The notes under the pieces are model-generated. The model was given only the letters and a program-made list of their open reading frames with translations, was not told the DNA's origin and did not search any database. This document shows positions 11,880 through 24,185 of a stretch of 64,000 bases of DNA, piece by piece; position 1 is the first letter of the stretch, and each line of letters begins with the position of its first letter. A program made the translations under genes and the position numbers. This DNA comes from Sclerodactyla briareus (Eukaryota; Echinodermata; Holothuroidea; Dendrochirotida; Sclerodactylidae). The stretch lies in NCBI GenBank assembly GCA_026419785.1, contig JAODTK010003699.1:1-64000 (forward strand). The letters are read 5' to 3'.

Positions 11880-14250
11880 AATTACTTCGAAATGAGATGA
11901 TTCAACAATCGTTACCTTGCAACCGTCGATAACTACTTTATCAACTCAAGGATTAATTGGGAAGGAAATGGCAAGCATTCGGTTTCCCATTTGTGCCCAA
12001 ACCTGAATGACATTGGGAGAGACATCATTGTCGATAAAGTTTTCTTACGAATTGCTGACTGTAGTGCTTTGTAGACTGCACTATTTTGTTTAAGCATTCC
12101 GGAGGTTGATGATTCGTTTGTGCGAAACGTTCATCCAATGTGAATATTGTAGTGAACAAGGGCTTAAACAGCTTGGGGTTATTCCCCGGGTAACGTACAC
12201 ACTTTCAGAAGTAATGAAAAAATTCTCCATATTCCTGGTTTGTCCGACTCCTTTGAGATCTTGAATGTCACCTCGATCGCAACGATTGTCTAGACCTGGT
12301 TGCTGTCGTTTTGATAACGCTCCTCGTAACTTGAATGACGAAGTTTTGTAGCTATCCTTAGTCTTCTCTAGATCTTCAAAATGTCCTTTTTCAGGCTAGG
12401 CTTCAAACTTTGAACCAATAGTCTAAATGTGGTCGAATACAACGTTCATGCACAAACTAGGCTTTTCTCCCGTCAAATCTTGGGGAGGTTCGCCTTATAA
12501 TCCTAATTGGGAATTTAATGTCTTCTTCTTTTCTCAGCTTCTGCGCATGGATACTTTGGTTCCAGATCATTTCAGATGTCCGCACTCCCTTTCGTAAATT
12601 GTCTAATTCCTGCTGTAATCTCAGACAAAGCTGTTAGAATTAATAATCCTATAAATCTCGCTATCCATCTGCAAACATTTTAATTCATAGAACTTCATTA
12701 CATCGGGTAGGATAAAGAATAGTGGGAGTGGGGGGGGGGGGTGGGCCCAAAACCGACCCTTGGGGCCCTTTTAAACAACCTCATAGCAGTTGCAATTGAT
12801 TCCATTGCACTGACCACGAACTGATTTCGCCGCACAGAACATCCGTGGTCAATTAAGGAAATGACCATCATCCAAACGCCTTATTTATATAAGAGCAGTG
12901 GTAGAGTAATCGCATGATTCACTAAAATCCAACAAAATCCAGGCAAACCCATCAACAGCATATCCATCGTCCATACACTCAGTAGCATCCCCCATTCAAC
13001 TCAAAAGATTTGTTAAGCCGGACGCTCCCCTTCACGAAACCAAGTTGACTCACAGAAGAACACTATTGCTGCTAGAGCTTCACCACGTGTTCTCATACAT
13101 TGTTCCCAATATTCCACGAGGTCCTTTCCTATCAATTGGAGCACTCTCGCAGATTTCCAATAATTCTTTTATATCTGTTCAAAGCTGATATGTTGTTTTA
13201 GAACTTCATATAGTGTGATGTTACAGATCAGATATCTCGTCGGACGCGAATCATGTGCGATGTTAATTTTCCCATTGTCTCTCGGGTAAACTCAATTAGT
13301 ATATGCGAACACTCCGGTGTCCACCCTGTCATTCCTGGTAAGGCTTCCATTGCTTATTGAGGCTTCCAATCTTCCTTGTTTCTAATTGTGAAACGCTAAG
13401 AGGCGCGCTTTTCATTGTCTTTGATACTAATCTTCTCATAAGTCCTCTGCTGCTCTAACGTTTTGTATTGCGTAAATTTTCCCTCTGAGCTTTATACCTA
13501 TTATAGCTCTGTAAGTCTCTCAGTACGTCCGTTAAGTTGTATAAAAAGAGCCCGTTTATTGTTTGATTGACTTCATCCCCTTACTCGTTGCATGTGGCAT
13601 GCTTGTCATAAATAATCGTTCAATGGAATATATTTCTTGAGATTCATCATTTCATTAAGTGGTTCCAAAGCATTGCAAGGCCGTTCACAATAAGTTTCAA
13701 AACGCTCCAGTCCATAGAGGAGTAAACTCACAGTTGCACTCTTCAATTTGGCTTTCCTTGAGTTCAATAGAACGACTTCTTGATCAAAGGAAACGCATCA
13801 TCAAAATAACAGTCGAGCTTACTTTAAAATTCATGTGCTTTTAGGAAGCTCTCACCTCCCTACTCCATCCTGGTTTTTATCGCCTCATATACCTTATACT
13901 CCCATTCAGCGACAACAATGCAATTTATCGCCCTTAAACCGTCCCCATCAACCCGCAAGGGATAACATTCGATCTTCCATGATGTTGTTAAATGTTATTG
14001 GAGGCCAATTAGTTGGGTGCGGCTGAAATCAGAAACATCGCCGCATCGCACATTTCAAATATTCGACATACACACACCGACTGTCTGCCCTTTTTTCAAC
14101 TGGGGCCGTATTTGAACGAGCTCGGTAAATTGGATTACTACTATGTCGAATCTGAGAGGCTACATTTCCCTTCCTTTCACACCATAACATCGGTACAGGA
14201 AGCGTCGGGTTCTGCCACGTCCAACCTATCGCTTTACACTACCTGAATCG
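11880..14250 (-). mobile_element. LINE 1 (CR1/Jockey-like non-LTR retrotransposon), copy A
   Basis: Reading the minus strand across frameshifts gives the reverse-transcriptase order: GFVKG followed by TNLL (about 13040-13000), CMDDGYAVD and a YLDF-like segment (about 12990-12905), GSVLGP (about 12775), then KMFAD (about 12700) where D has intact KMFADDTEI. Downstream come ATKL and FKI-type post-RT words (12400-12200) and a VINPWNA-like end near 12000. This is the polymerase of a LINE of the CR1/Jockey kind. The 5' limit is uncertain; an endonuclease domain at 13800-15600 could not be recognised. It is heavily broken and lies inside the large intron of the RTK-like gene. Confidence 0.7.
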
Positions 14251-15600
14251 CATCACAGCAGAATGAATGGCTGCAATCGAACTGCCATCCAGTAAAATAG
14301 GTTTACTGCTTGGTTTTTGAACCCGCTGACTTGCTACTACGCGTATGGATCAGAGAAATCACACTCTCCTTGATATGTACTACTGAATTCTTATGTCCAC
14401 TCATGACTGATCTGGGTTGAGAAACTAGGCCATCATCGTACGATTTCGAATTGGGGCCCACCGTCTCTCAGTTTTGGGGTTGTTCAGATAACGTTGAATA
14501 GTTCTTATTTTTTCTCGCCACCTATTTACCCCTGTGTTTGCGGTCGATGATGCCGGGACATTTACGTGATGTCTGAAAATTAGGCCAATGAAAGTAGCTC
14601 ACTGGCAGTCCTTGACGAATAACTGCTTTTTTTTTTTTTACATCAGCGTTATTTCACGAACGATTTTACCAGTGTTTTTCATTCCTTTATCATACAAAAC
14701 TTATTATTTCTCAGTATTTCATTATGTCCTATTTGTGGCTGACATCAAGCATACCAAATTGCCATGGATATGCGAGATGTTGATGGGGACGACATGGAAA
14801 GTGTGGCGTTTAATATTTTCTTATCATCCTATATATATCACTTCATTTTCATTTCTTTTCATCCAAAGGCCTCTTTCAAATAAAGGCCAGTAAAGACAGG
14901 TAGACCGTGAGAGTCGTCGCAGACACTGTAATGTAATAGGTGCGGGTCATTTCTGGTCACAGACGATTCCAACTGAACAAATGGCCTCGCGAAACTTAGC
15001 GATGAAGGGGCAGAGGAAAATATCAAGACATCTCCCCGGGCGGGATATTGGTAATGAGGACCATACTTATATTCACAGCGAACTTGGTCGCCAATCCTGA
15101 TTTAATAAGCTCAAGGAGAGAGAGCTGGAGAAAGAATGGGTACCAGAGATCTTAGTTAAAAAAGTGCAAAGGTTGAGAAATTATTCGAAAGCGAAGCAGC
15201 GCGCTCGAGGATGCAGGCCAGTTTTTAGTTTGACGGTAATCATATATGTAGCAAGCTCTGTAACTAGGTTAAAATGATAGTGTCTTTCAAGTTTACAACA
15301 ATACGCACCTTGATAGAGATCACAACCATTTGGTCTATGTTGAGGAATGGACAGTAAGAATGGTGAAAGCGATGTTGAGGTATGAGAAGTAACGATTCTC
15401 AATAAAAAAAAATACATCTATTCGATTAACTCCAAGATTAGGGTCCTCGATATATTCTTTCCTGTTCTCTGAGGACGTTATCCTTTTTGTTTTTTTTTTT
15501 ATTTGATTGTTTTCCTGATCATTCCGTGCTGAACGAGGGAAGAAACCTGTCTAGACACATGCCGCGGACACGCCTAGTTGCCCGTTCTTATGTCCGACCA
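13500..15600. other. Region upstream of LINE 1 RT; possible LINE 5' part
   Basis: Conserved with 45400-47460 in unit 2 and entirely missing from block B. A minus-strand segment near 13440-13500 resembles the basic linker before the RT (VRAAE-type). Beyond that I see no convincing endonuclease motif. Short frames on both strands are not conserved between A and D. Confidence 0.35.
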
Positions 15601-15774
15601 CCTCAGTCCTTTACTCCTGGAAGCCAGTGCTGCTGGACAGAATTCCTTTCAGTGCGTAATACTCATCACAGCTGAGTGGGCTAGGATACACTCAGCGAAA
15701 TTGACTGGTGCGATTATCGGCTCCGCCCCAATGCGCACTTCTCGGTTATTCGGATCGAACTACCCGGCAGCCGA

Positions 15775-15865
15775 TTTAATCTCCCTGCTTAGAGGAAACG
15801 CCAACACGCTCCTTCTGAATTTTACTCACAACCTCGGAGGTCCGAGCATAATGACCAAACTATAG
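15775..15865 (-). repeat. tRNA-like (SINE) fragment, copy A
   Basis: The copy in block B (24080-24185) reads on the minus strand as ggttgtgagttcgaattg, which resembles the T-arm/B-box of a tRNA-derived SINE. The copy here is more degraded (ggttgtgagtaaaattcag). Sequence on the 15600-15775 side is shared with B and could be the SINE body. Confidence 0.3.
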
Positions 15866-16279
15866 TTTATGAAACAGAGAGTTTTTTGCAGTTATAGACT
15901 AAATAAAGGATCAAAAATGTTTATTACGAACGTTCTCGGAAGATTCCCATCTCCCTCATCAGGTAAGAAGTACAAAATTGCGATTCGTTTCGTGAGTCTT
16001 CAATGGCATCGAATACTACATCGAAAATACAACAAAATACACTAAGTAAGACGGAATTCCATGTTGCTAGCACTGGTTATTCAGACTGGGTTGGAACTTC
16101 TTGATATGAAGATTTTTTTTATTTTGTTTTCAAATCTGTGTTTAACCACTGGCTAGGATATGAACATTGTCCAAGTTACAGTTTATTGCAGTCTGCACAT
16201 TTGCTGATGTTATCATTTTAGCACTGAACAGTTTTCTGCCTAACATTGCTCACTGACCCTGATATCCAGTGTATTTTAG

Positions 16280-17990
16280 GTCTTACCACTGTAATTTGGT
16301 CTTATCATAAAAAAACAAGACTGCATGACTAAACTAATTGCCACTTTTGGCTCTTTCTCTTCCGATACCAAGTTTTGATCTATACAATGCACTGCATCCA
16401 ACGAACAACCAACGTTGAAACCCCGCCTCTCTTCTCACTTCCACTAACATTATACGCTCGTAGCCTCCTCCAAATCGTGGAGTCTTTCACAACTGCTTGT
16501 AACACTGTCATATTCAAGATGGACTATATATTACATAAAGTGCTGTAAGAAGACACTGATATCATTGAGCACCGCACATCATATGTATTTTCATATCAGA
16601 AGCACTAACTTGGGACCAATCATCAGGTTTGAAATTCTTTTCGAATAACGTCCGATAAGGATTGGCAATCTGACAAAAAATGCAATCATTGTCCGTGTCT
16701 GAGTCATTTTCGATCGATATTATTTCCCTTTGCCCTTAATTGTTTGTTTGTTATCCGGTCGAGCCCGATTTAACTATTATGCTTGCTTCTCTGGTCAAAT
16801 TTGATCGGGACTCAAAATGGGTGTCTAAGCGGTTGCTTTTGGAGTGAGAACTGGAATTTATTAACACATGGACCCTTTATTCTTCTTTTGTCCCCGCCCT
16901 ACGACCATGTAAATAACGTCCTCACATTCCTATCACCCTATTGAGGAGATACCGTTCTAACTTTCCCTTCTGCTAAATAATTCATTATGGCAGATTCATT
17001 CATGGGAATCGCTGGTATTAGAACAGCGCCGCGCTGTTAGATTTGTGACAAAACGCGTTGTAAACATTTCCCAACTATCATGTATTTTTGGTCATGGGAA
17101 AGGAGTGACACTGCCGAGATTTTCGATGATAGCGTAGTATTGCATGTCTTATATCAGAAACAATTAGCCTGGTGGCGCCAAAGGTCTTCGACCATGTTAT
17201 ATGCACCTTTCAAACCGTCAAATTCGTTGTTGCTTTTGTTTTTGCGAAACAAGCCGACACTTCATAACGACAAGCACTTACCCGACGTCAGGAGTCATCG
17301 CCTTTTCATTTTGATAAAGTTTCTCTAAGGGAAATATTTTCACTCGGTGTATATGAAATCTGGGGTGATAACAACTTTTCACCCTTGGGGATTCTTCATA
17401 TACTTAAAGGCTGATATCCACGGACAATTTCAATTGTTGGTGAAACCTGCCAAATTTCCTACAAAATCACAGGTACTTTGGAGGGGCTCCCGGTTCCCCG
17501 GGGGGGTTTTTTTTTTTTGTAAGATGTCCGGTGTGTTTTCATCATTTACATCGTCGTCATGGAAGTCTGTTTTGTTTCTTCTCTCTGATAGCTCTGGTCT
17601 TCCTGACACACAGCAGAAAGTTTTGATCAATTGCATATCATCTTCATTTACCATCAACATTGCAATAATTACATTCGAATACTTGGGTAGCTACATGCCC
17701 CTGACACGTGGTCAGTAGCGCTTCCAACATTAACTCGATTATAGGAACTGAAACTCATCCCGAAAATCCTGTAAGTAAGTTACAACAACGCCGGTTTGTA
17801 CTTTACTTCTTCACTGGTCCCCATTTAGCACATTAGTAAATATGCAATTAGGATGACGGAATTCTTTTGCCCAAACTGTCCCTAGTAGAACACCGGCCCA
17901 CCTTGCTTGTCCATGTTTTTTACGTCCCTCTGTCATAGTACATTTATCCTGACCATAACAGACCAGGATGGGAGTCGGCAGACAAATCGC
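16280..17990. other. Conserved intronic sequence of block A
   Basis: Matches 24540-26230, 28380-29700 and 47560-49250. No exon is convincing. The open frame at 17347-17718 on the plus strand is not preserved in the other blocks. A run of G/C then T (17500-17518) varies in length between copies. Confidence 0.5.
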
Positions 17991-18006
17991 GATCTGTGTT
18001 ACCTAC

Positions 18007-18352
18007 CTTGAAAAATGAGAGTTCAATACTCTCATAGAAACAAATATGTGCCTTGTTGTTAATCATCAAGTCGAATAACTACATGTGAACCCTTTTCTTT
18101 CAGTTGATAAGACCCTTTTTCGATATTTTGGTATTGTCTATTGGTAGTTACAATGTCAACAGTTGCCCCACATGGACATATCGCTCTGCAACAGTACAGC
18201 TTTATACGCTTAGTATCGCAGAACAACAAGACACGGTGATATTTCTGGTGGGATCGATCAAGTTTAACGACAGACATTGAAACATTTTGGATGACTGGGT
18301 TCGACCAGGACGTAATTGCCTGCTTCTAGGGTTACGAAACCAGAGCCTATTT
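18007..18352 (-). CDS. Ectodomain exon of RTK-like gene, copy A
   Basis: On the minus strand all four blocks share readable words in order: FVTLEAGNYVLV, SIQNVSMSVVNLIDPT, RNIT, LLFCDTKR, CPCGATVDIV, SYQLKEKGSHVVI and ESIELSFFK. The exon ends at a classic donor, TTCAAG|GTAGGTAA. NVS and NIT are potential N-glycosylation sites, and the spaced cysteines suggest an extracellular beta-sandwich (Ig-like) domain, though I cannot name it. One or two indels break the frame here. The same exon is at 26233, 29701 and 49257. This is the best-conserved coding signal in the blocks. Confidence 0.45.
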
Positions 18353-18359
18353 GTGAACC

Positions 18360-21270
18360 CCAAATCAGATTTTCAATATCAGTGTCAAGGCTGAACTTTT
18401 TTTGTACGTAGCCTCTCGGTATTAATACTGATTCCTCTAATTATTGTGAGGTTCGACAACGACGAACCTCGTGACAGTCTGCGATATACAAGGTGACGAT
18501 TGATACAGGGCAGTCGTATAGCCTCAGTAAGACATGCAACCAAGCTTTTACTGTTTCAAGTTTGATAACCTCCGCCAAGCATTTATATGCGTTATCAAGC
18601 ATTGTTGAAAACTGAATTGTTGACCCATCGTTCAGCCTACGGGAGCCATGACTGTTTACAATATTTGGAATTATGACTGTCTTTGCTATTCTTTTACAGC
18701 TAGGTAAATGTTTATTTATCGCCCGGGGTAAAACCACCTTTCCGCTTGTGAATTTTCCCTTCCCTTTCACCTTTCCTGTCATTTTTAACAGCCAAGTCCA
18801 TTATTATTGTACACGGAGTGCATCATCCTACACTTTAACAAACCTAGAACAATTTGGGGCAAATATGTTTCAATCACCCATTTCTCACTCCTGGAATTCT
18901 CTGCCGAGTGATGGTACGAGTTGTAATGGAAAATTACCTTATTAGAACGCCGGCTGATTGTTCAACTAAACCATCGTATAATCTGGGTACGGGTTTTTTC
19001 TTTTCCTTCTTTTCTCCTAATTGCACCTTCACTTCTTTCCCATTCCTCTTGTTGGAGTTCTTTTTATTGTTCTCTCTTTCACGTGGCCAGACTTCTGACG
19101 TATGAGTTGTCGAACTTCCGTCTGGTCTTCAATCATTTCAGTGGTTTACTTCTGCTCGACATTGTCATAATATGACATGTTATATTACAGTGTTTGGTTC
19201 GTTCACTTGAAAAGAGTGGCGTCTCTATAAGTACGAGAGTAACGGTACGTGTTTTCCTAGTGCAATGTTGTTGAAATTATCAGGCTCGTTTGACCCAGGT
19301 AGGTGGGGTCCTATTAGGTAGCATCAGTTCATGTGTAAGCCGCACTAACGACAAACACTAATGCGTGTAACGTATGTACCCCAGACAGTAATAAGACAAC
19401 GGATATTGATGCATACAGGATGAATACAGACTCATAGAGAAGTTACGTACGGATGATCTATCGCGAAATGAAATACAAATACTGTTAAGTCTCGAACATA
19501 ACTGTAAAAATAATCGGAACGAACACTGTAGAAAAAGCGTCTCAAGCGCGCAGTAGTTGAAGATCCGATGTTGAATCGCATAAGTGAGATCCGGACACGC
19601 TGTACAACGCTGCATGAGAGTATCGGAATGAAATATGTCAAATCAAAACTCTAGAGGATCGCCCATAGATATTAAAAGGTTATTACACCGTTTTGTTTCT
19701 TATTTTTGGATATGCCTATGGCTTTTTGTTGTTGCAATTTTTGAACTTAAACAGTCCGCGTGTTGAATGAATATTTTTTAGGTTTATCCGGGTGTTTGAT
19801 ATTAGTGAATATCACTAATGGTGGCGCCCCCCGGTCGTCACATTGTAGCAACACGATGTCGTGACTTGTGGTTTCTTGCGTCTTATGATCCAAACAGCAA
19901 TGGGCTTAAATTCTGTCTCCTGTGTATGTTAAATTGGTTTCAACATTGAAGTCTCTTTTCATTAGAGCTCAGCCCCACCCCCGTCTTGTATATTCCCAAA
20001 AAGGTACCTAATATGGTAATAATGAGTATGAAGAAAAAAATATATGGGGGTCTGTATGCAAATCCACGCAAAAACACCGTGATTGAAAAAACGCAGTTGA
20101 ACACAACGAAAGCCAAACGGTTTGGAATAATAAGGTAGCTAGCCATGAGCGTTTGCAATTATTCAGGAAATATTGAATTATTCATGCGGGTTGTGTATCG
20201 GTATTTGACTTTAGCCACATATTTTCCGATATTATTAAATTATTATATCCAACTTTGCCAGGAATTGCCACTAAACAAAGTAATCACTTTATCCTATCAT
20301 GAATATATTCTATAAATTTTGCCTGTCAAATTGGTTACCAGCAGCACCTACCCTTCGCACACCAATTTGTCACTTTGATGTCGTTCTTCACCCTAATAGA
20401 GGATGAGCGAAATTTCGCTAAGAAGGTTTTCTTCCTCTGTCAGCGATCAGCACACAAATTAGCTTCAGCATGTGGAACTTTTTTATCCATATTCTTACGA
20501 AGAGGGTATCGGTAATTGAAGCCTTTGCAGAGGGAGATGTAAGACAAAGAGAGGAAATGATGTTTGATGAAACCACCATTCAGAATGCGAAATTCAATTA
20601 GGACTTTGATGGACGAACGAATAATACATTGCATTCTCTTACTAGATTTCCTTCTCATAGCCACTATGAACGATGCGGGCAAAAGGATTGTAAGAAATCC
20701 TTGTTTCCATAGAATGAAAATAGAATTATCTTGGTTTCAAGTTGAAAAAAAAGGAATCAATTTCTGTCAGATGACGAATTAGGCTATTTGGTTGTACTCA
20801 GTTTGAATAGTAAAAGACCGCGTAGGAGATCGGACGTTGTCACTTTCACTATACGATTCGTCTTTGTACTGACAAATCTAAGTTATCATTGCAAGATAAA
20901 AACACGTTAATTTTACTACAGTGGAAACCTCCGTTCGTGGTGATCGTGCTTACTGTCATCTCCCGAGGGCTCGGGATACATCTACCTAGGCTTGTCTGTG
21001 GGGGGAAAGGTTAGAAAAGAGGTTAATAAAATATGCCCAAATTGATAGCCTGAATTTCAAAGCATATCTCGTTCGGCTTGCGAGCGGATCAGCTTGACCC
21101 CAGACTCAAGGATCAATAGAATTGCGTCTCTATAACTAATTTCAAATTTTTTCACAACTTACCTAATTGTGAATGTGGAGCAGGCGACTTGAAAAAAAAA
21201 CAATTTATGAGCGGCGCAAGTTGGCTGCCTATTTCAAAATCCAAACAGTTCCCCATTTCATGAATATTTC
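18360..21270. other. Conserved intronic/5' region of the RTK-like gene, copy A
   Basis: Matches 26570-28350, 30050-33100 and 49610-52860. It includes conserved non-coding landmarks such as caaaaggtacctaat, an octamer-like atgcaaat (best seen in C and D) and a polymorphic poly-C tract. The B copy ends within it. A minus-strand run near 21050-21180 corresponds to the coding-looking run at 32856-33041. Confidence 0.45.
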
Positions 21271-21520
21271 TACTCAAGATATGTTAAGCCCTAGGTTCCG
21301 TAAATACCCCAAATTGCCGCAACCTTCCACAATTGTCTGCAATTCCTGATCAGACAAGAATTCAATGGGTTGTCCTGTTTTTGTATTGTTTTTTTTACTG
21401 GATGGGGGGGGGGGGGCAATACTAAGTCCTAAGAAGGTGACGGTGGAAATTTTGTAATAACTAAGTCGACCAGGAACGACCGAGATTGGATGAATGAACA
21501 TATAAAGAAGTGAAAAAAAT
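21270..21520 (-). CDS. Signal-peptide-like first exon and second exon, copy A
   Basis: From about 21510 down, the minus strand reads a hydrophobic run (FFHFFICSFI in one frame), then a segment matching the SELVIP-type segment of the D copy. After a poly-C tract it reads GQPIEFLSDQEL and GNLGYLRNLGL (21385-21280). The D (53217) and C (33478) copies align with it. The poly-C tract and acceptor-like acag before GQPIE suggest two exons with a short intron. It would be the N terminus of the gene copy whose kinase exons lie left of the window. Identity of the GNLGELRTLGL-like part is unknown; a leucine-rich-repeat flavour is only an impression. Confidence 0.3.
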
Positions 21521-21525
21521 ATTGA

Positions 21526-21843
21526 ATTTCTACTGGGTGCTCGAGTAATGTCGATCGAATATCATATTTATGGTCATTCTTACACATTAAAATACAGTGG
21601 TCAGTCCAGCACGTTTAACAGATCCTGTCACAATGGATTGTCCCGCGAAACCAGCACAGGGACAGTGATTCTAATCTAGTATATGCATGATGATCCCATT
21701 ATCGCAAACCTCGTTTTATCTGGCTATCCTAAGCGTCCGGTTATGATTAGGTTCGATAAACCTCGAGTGTACGGGCACAGTTACACGTGGCAGGCTCACG
21801 CACACTAGAATCACGAGAGGTACATTTCAGGCTGGTCGAGGCG

Positions 21844-21883
<40 letters not shown>

Positions 21884-21924
21884 ATATATATATAGAATAT
21901 TAATATATATATATATATATATAT

Positions 21925-21968
<44 letters not shown>

Positions 21969-22589
21969 ATATAGATATATATATATATATAGATATATAT
22001 ATATATAGATATATATATATTATAATATTTATATAATAATATATATGATATGTATATATATCATATATTTTTTCAAATTAATTTAGTTGTTTTGTTGCGT
22101 GAATATTGATGGAACTGTTTTTTAGCCTAAATCTCGACTTTTTAATCGCAAGTGAAAAGTTCTCAATTCCGGTTTTTTCCTTAATCCTTTCTACGTTTTT
22201 TTGGGTTGCTCTTGAAAGCTTGTATGCTCATTTCTCATTGAAGCAGAAAAAAATATTCGTGCAAGGTGTATTTCGAAGAATGGATGTGTTGCCATTTATT
22301 TCGAGGGGACACACCGTGTTGAGCGTTTCAGATTGTGTCAATTTCTTTCTCTACACAGGAGAAAAACGATAAATTACACGGAAGAGTACGAGAGTAATAA
22401 GAATTGTTCAGCACTTACGTCATAATATACATGATATGCTATACGAATGAGATCCAAACCACTAGTGTGAAGCACAAAAAGGAAAAAAGCTGTTATAAGA
22501 CGGGGTCTATATAATACCAGCAGTCATTCGCGGAACACATGGTGGAGAGTCATCTTAGCCAGTTAACTGTCGATAGAACGAAATAAAAT
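21526..22589. other. Unique spacer between blocks A and B
   Basis: Not shared with other blocks. It contains a large AT microsatellite (21843-22075). The 88-codon plus-strand frame after it (22106-22372) is not supported by anything else. Confidence 0.5.
21843..22075. repeat. AT microsatellite
   Basis: About 230 bp of (TA)n with single-base interruptions and gata/tata variants. It lies at the A/B junction, where it could have promoted rearrangement. Confidence 0.95.
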
Positions 22590-23000
22590 AAACCTGCCAT
22601 TTTACATACGGCACGGGCAGTGGGGAAGAAGCTATCAGCGTGCGACAGGTTTTTAGCTTGTGATAGACTGTATTGCATTATTGATGGCCAGAATCGGCTT
22701 GGTGACAGGTGCCATCGGCAATACGTTTGGTTCCGTCATGCGATACTAGGGAAAGGGAGTTCAGGGTCGGAGGGACACTCCCAGCAAGGCGGACAATCGG
22801 TTAGCCGTGCGGACTATTTGGTGGAGGCTGTTTTTGTCCTCGTCTTTCGCGCTGTTATACCAGACAGCCGTGGAGGAGAAGAGTTAGATGGCCCTCGGTC
22901 ACTGTCCAGTAAACTTCAACAACATATCCTGGCACACATGACAGAGTCCAGTCGACCCAAAAAGTATAGTCTCTGCGAGCCGACTGACGTACATGCGTGT
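22590..23000 (-). mobile_element. LINE 2 C-terminal tail, copy B
   Basis: Same segment as 43340-43795: minus-strand words matching a non-LTR retrotransposon C terminus, ending in a sequence like that encoding FFPTAVRMLN in copy D. The 131-codon plus-strand frame here (22620-23015) is antisense to the LINE and is not a gene. Confidence 0.6.
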
Positions 23001-23004
23001 GCTA

Positions 23005-23880
23005 TTTCAAATTAACCGAAATTTTAGATGATTCACATCTTACTTCACAACCGTGAGAACTAATTATCAACTCAAGGATTTTTAAGTTGGAAAAGATAAT
23101 AGGCATAGCATTCAGTCCCCATGGTGTGCAAAACCTTGAATGACAATAAAAGAGGACAACATTGTTCGATAGTTCTCTCGAAGTTGCTGATTTGATGGGT
23201 TTTGACTGCACATTTGGTGAAGCATTCCAGGGGTTGATGACTCATTGTGTGAAAAGTTCTCCTATGTGAATACTTAGTAAGGAAGAGCCTATAAAGTTGG
23301 GGTTATTTCCTCTGGTTGACGTAATACAATCAGCGTAATGACAGAGGATTCTAATATTCAATTGTCGAATCCTTTGAGGATCTTGAAGGTCACTCGATCC
23401 AAACGATCTCTTGAGTGCTTGTTGAGTGTGATAACTGCTCGTAACTTGAATGACGAAGTTTTGTAGCACTCCTCAAGACCTTCTCTAGAACTTCAATGTT
23501 TTGTTGTTAGGAAGAGGCTTTCTTCGTCGCAATACGGAGAGGTTTCTTGCTTAATAATTCCTACGGGATGAGCCATTATTCACAGATTCTTGAGCACCGG
23601 GTACTTGGTTTCAGATCATCAGAAGTACCCGTTTATGTAAATTGTCTGATACTGCTGTAATCGCAGAAGCTGTTAGAATTAGCTAAACCTATAAATTCAG
23701 TATAATCTGCAAACATTTTAATTCCAGAGAAACTTCCTACTCCCGGGTAGGATGAAGAATAGGGGGCCCAGAACCGACCCGACAACCTCATACGAAATGG
23801 CAATTGATCCATTGAACTGACACAAAATGATTTCGTCCGCACAGAAAATCCTTGGACCAATTGAGAACTACAATCAATCC
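23005..23880 (-). mobile_element. LINE 1 RT C-terminal half, copy B
   Basis: The minus strand reads KMFAD followed by a DTEI-like segment (about 23720), and post-RT segments with LRHSSYE, DLQDPKGFD and SLLSIHIGELFTQ, then VINPWNAF and CHSRF (about 23480-23120). This is the reverse transcriptase active-site region and thumb of LINE 1. The fingers/palm part is deleted in this block. Frameshifted and inactive. Confidence 0.7.
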
Positions 23881-24059
23881 AAAATCAATCCTCAGTCCTT
23901 ACTTCATGGAGTAAGTGCTGCCTGGACACATTTCCTTTTCCCGTGAGACATGAAACGTAATCAGCACAGTTGCATGGGCTAGGATTACACAGACAGCGCG
24001 GAATTGATGGTGGTGGGTGTGATTGGCTCGGGCCCAATCGAACTTCTCGGTTATTCGGA

Positions 24060-24185
24060 TCGAACTACCCGGCAGCCGATTTGAATCTTCCTGCCGAGAG
24101 AAGAACTCAACACGCCTCCTCCGCAATTCGAACTCACAACCTTTGAGTTCCTAGCAGCATTGACAGTTGAAGCACAGTTTTGCAC
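24060..24185 (-). repeat. tRNA-like (SINE) fragment, copy B
   Basis: The minus strand contains ctaggaactcaaaggttgtg and then gagttcgaattgcgg, resembling the anticodon arm and T-arm (B box) of a tRNA-derived SINE. A matching degraded copy is at 15775-15865. The 5' half (A box) is not recognised. Confidence 0.35.

Larger units (their letters stand above)
11380..21525. repeat. Duplicated block A
   Basis: Block A is the fullest version of a segment repeated as B (22590-28355), C (28356-33450) and D (43335-53220). It runs from the tail of LINE 2 through LINE 1 and ectodomain-coding parts to the signal-peptide-like exon. Relative to A, B lacks about 12850-15590 and D lacks about 15690-16280. A lacks a piece near 19990 that is present in B, C and D. 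Confidence 0.85.

Noticed and set aside
22620-23015. 131-codon plus-strand frame
   Set aside because: Antisense to the LINE 2 tail; not open in the homologous blocks A and D.
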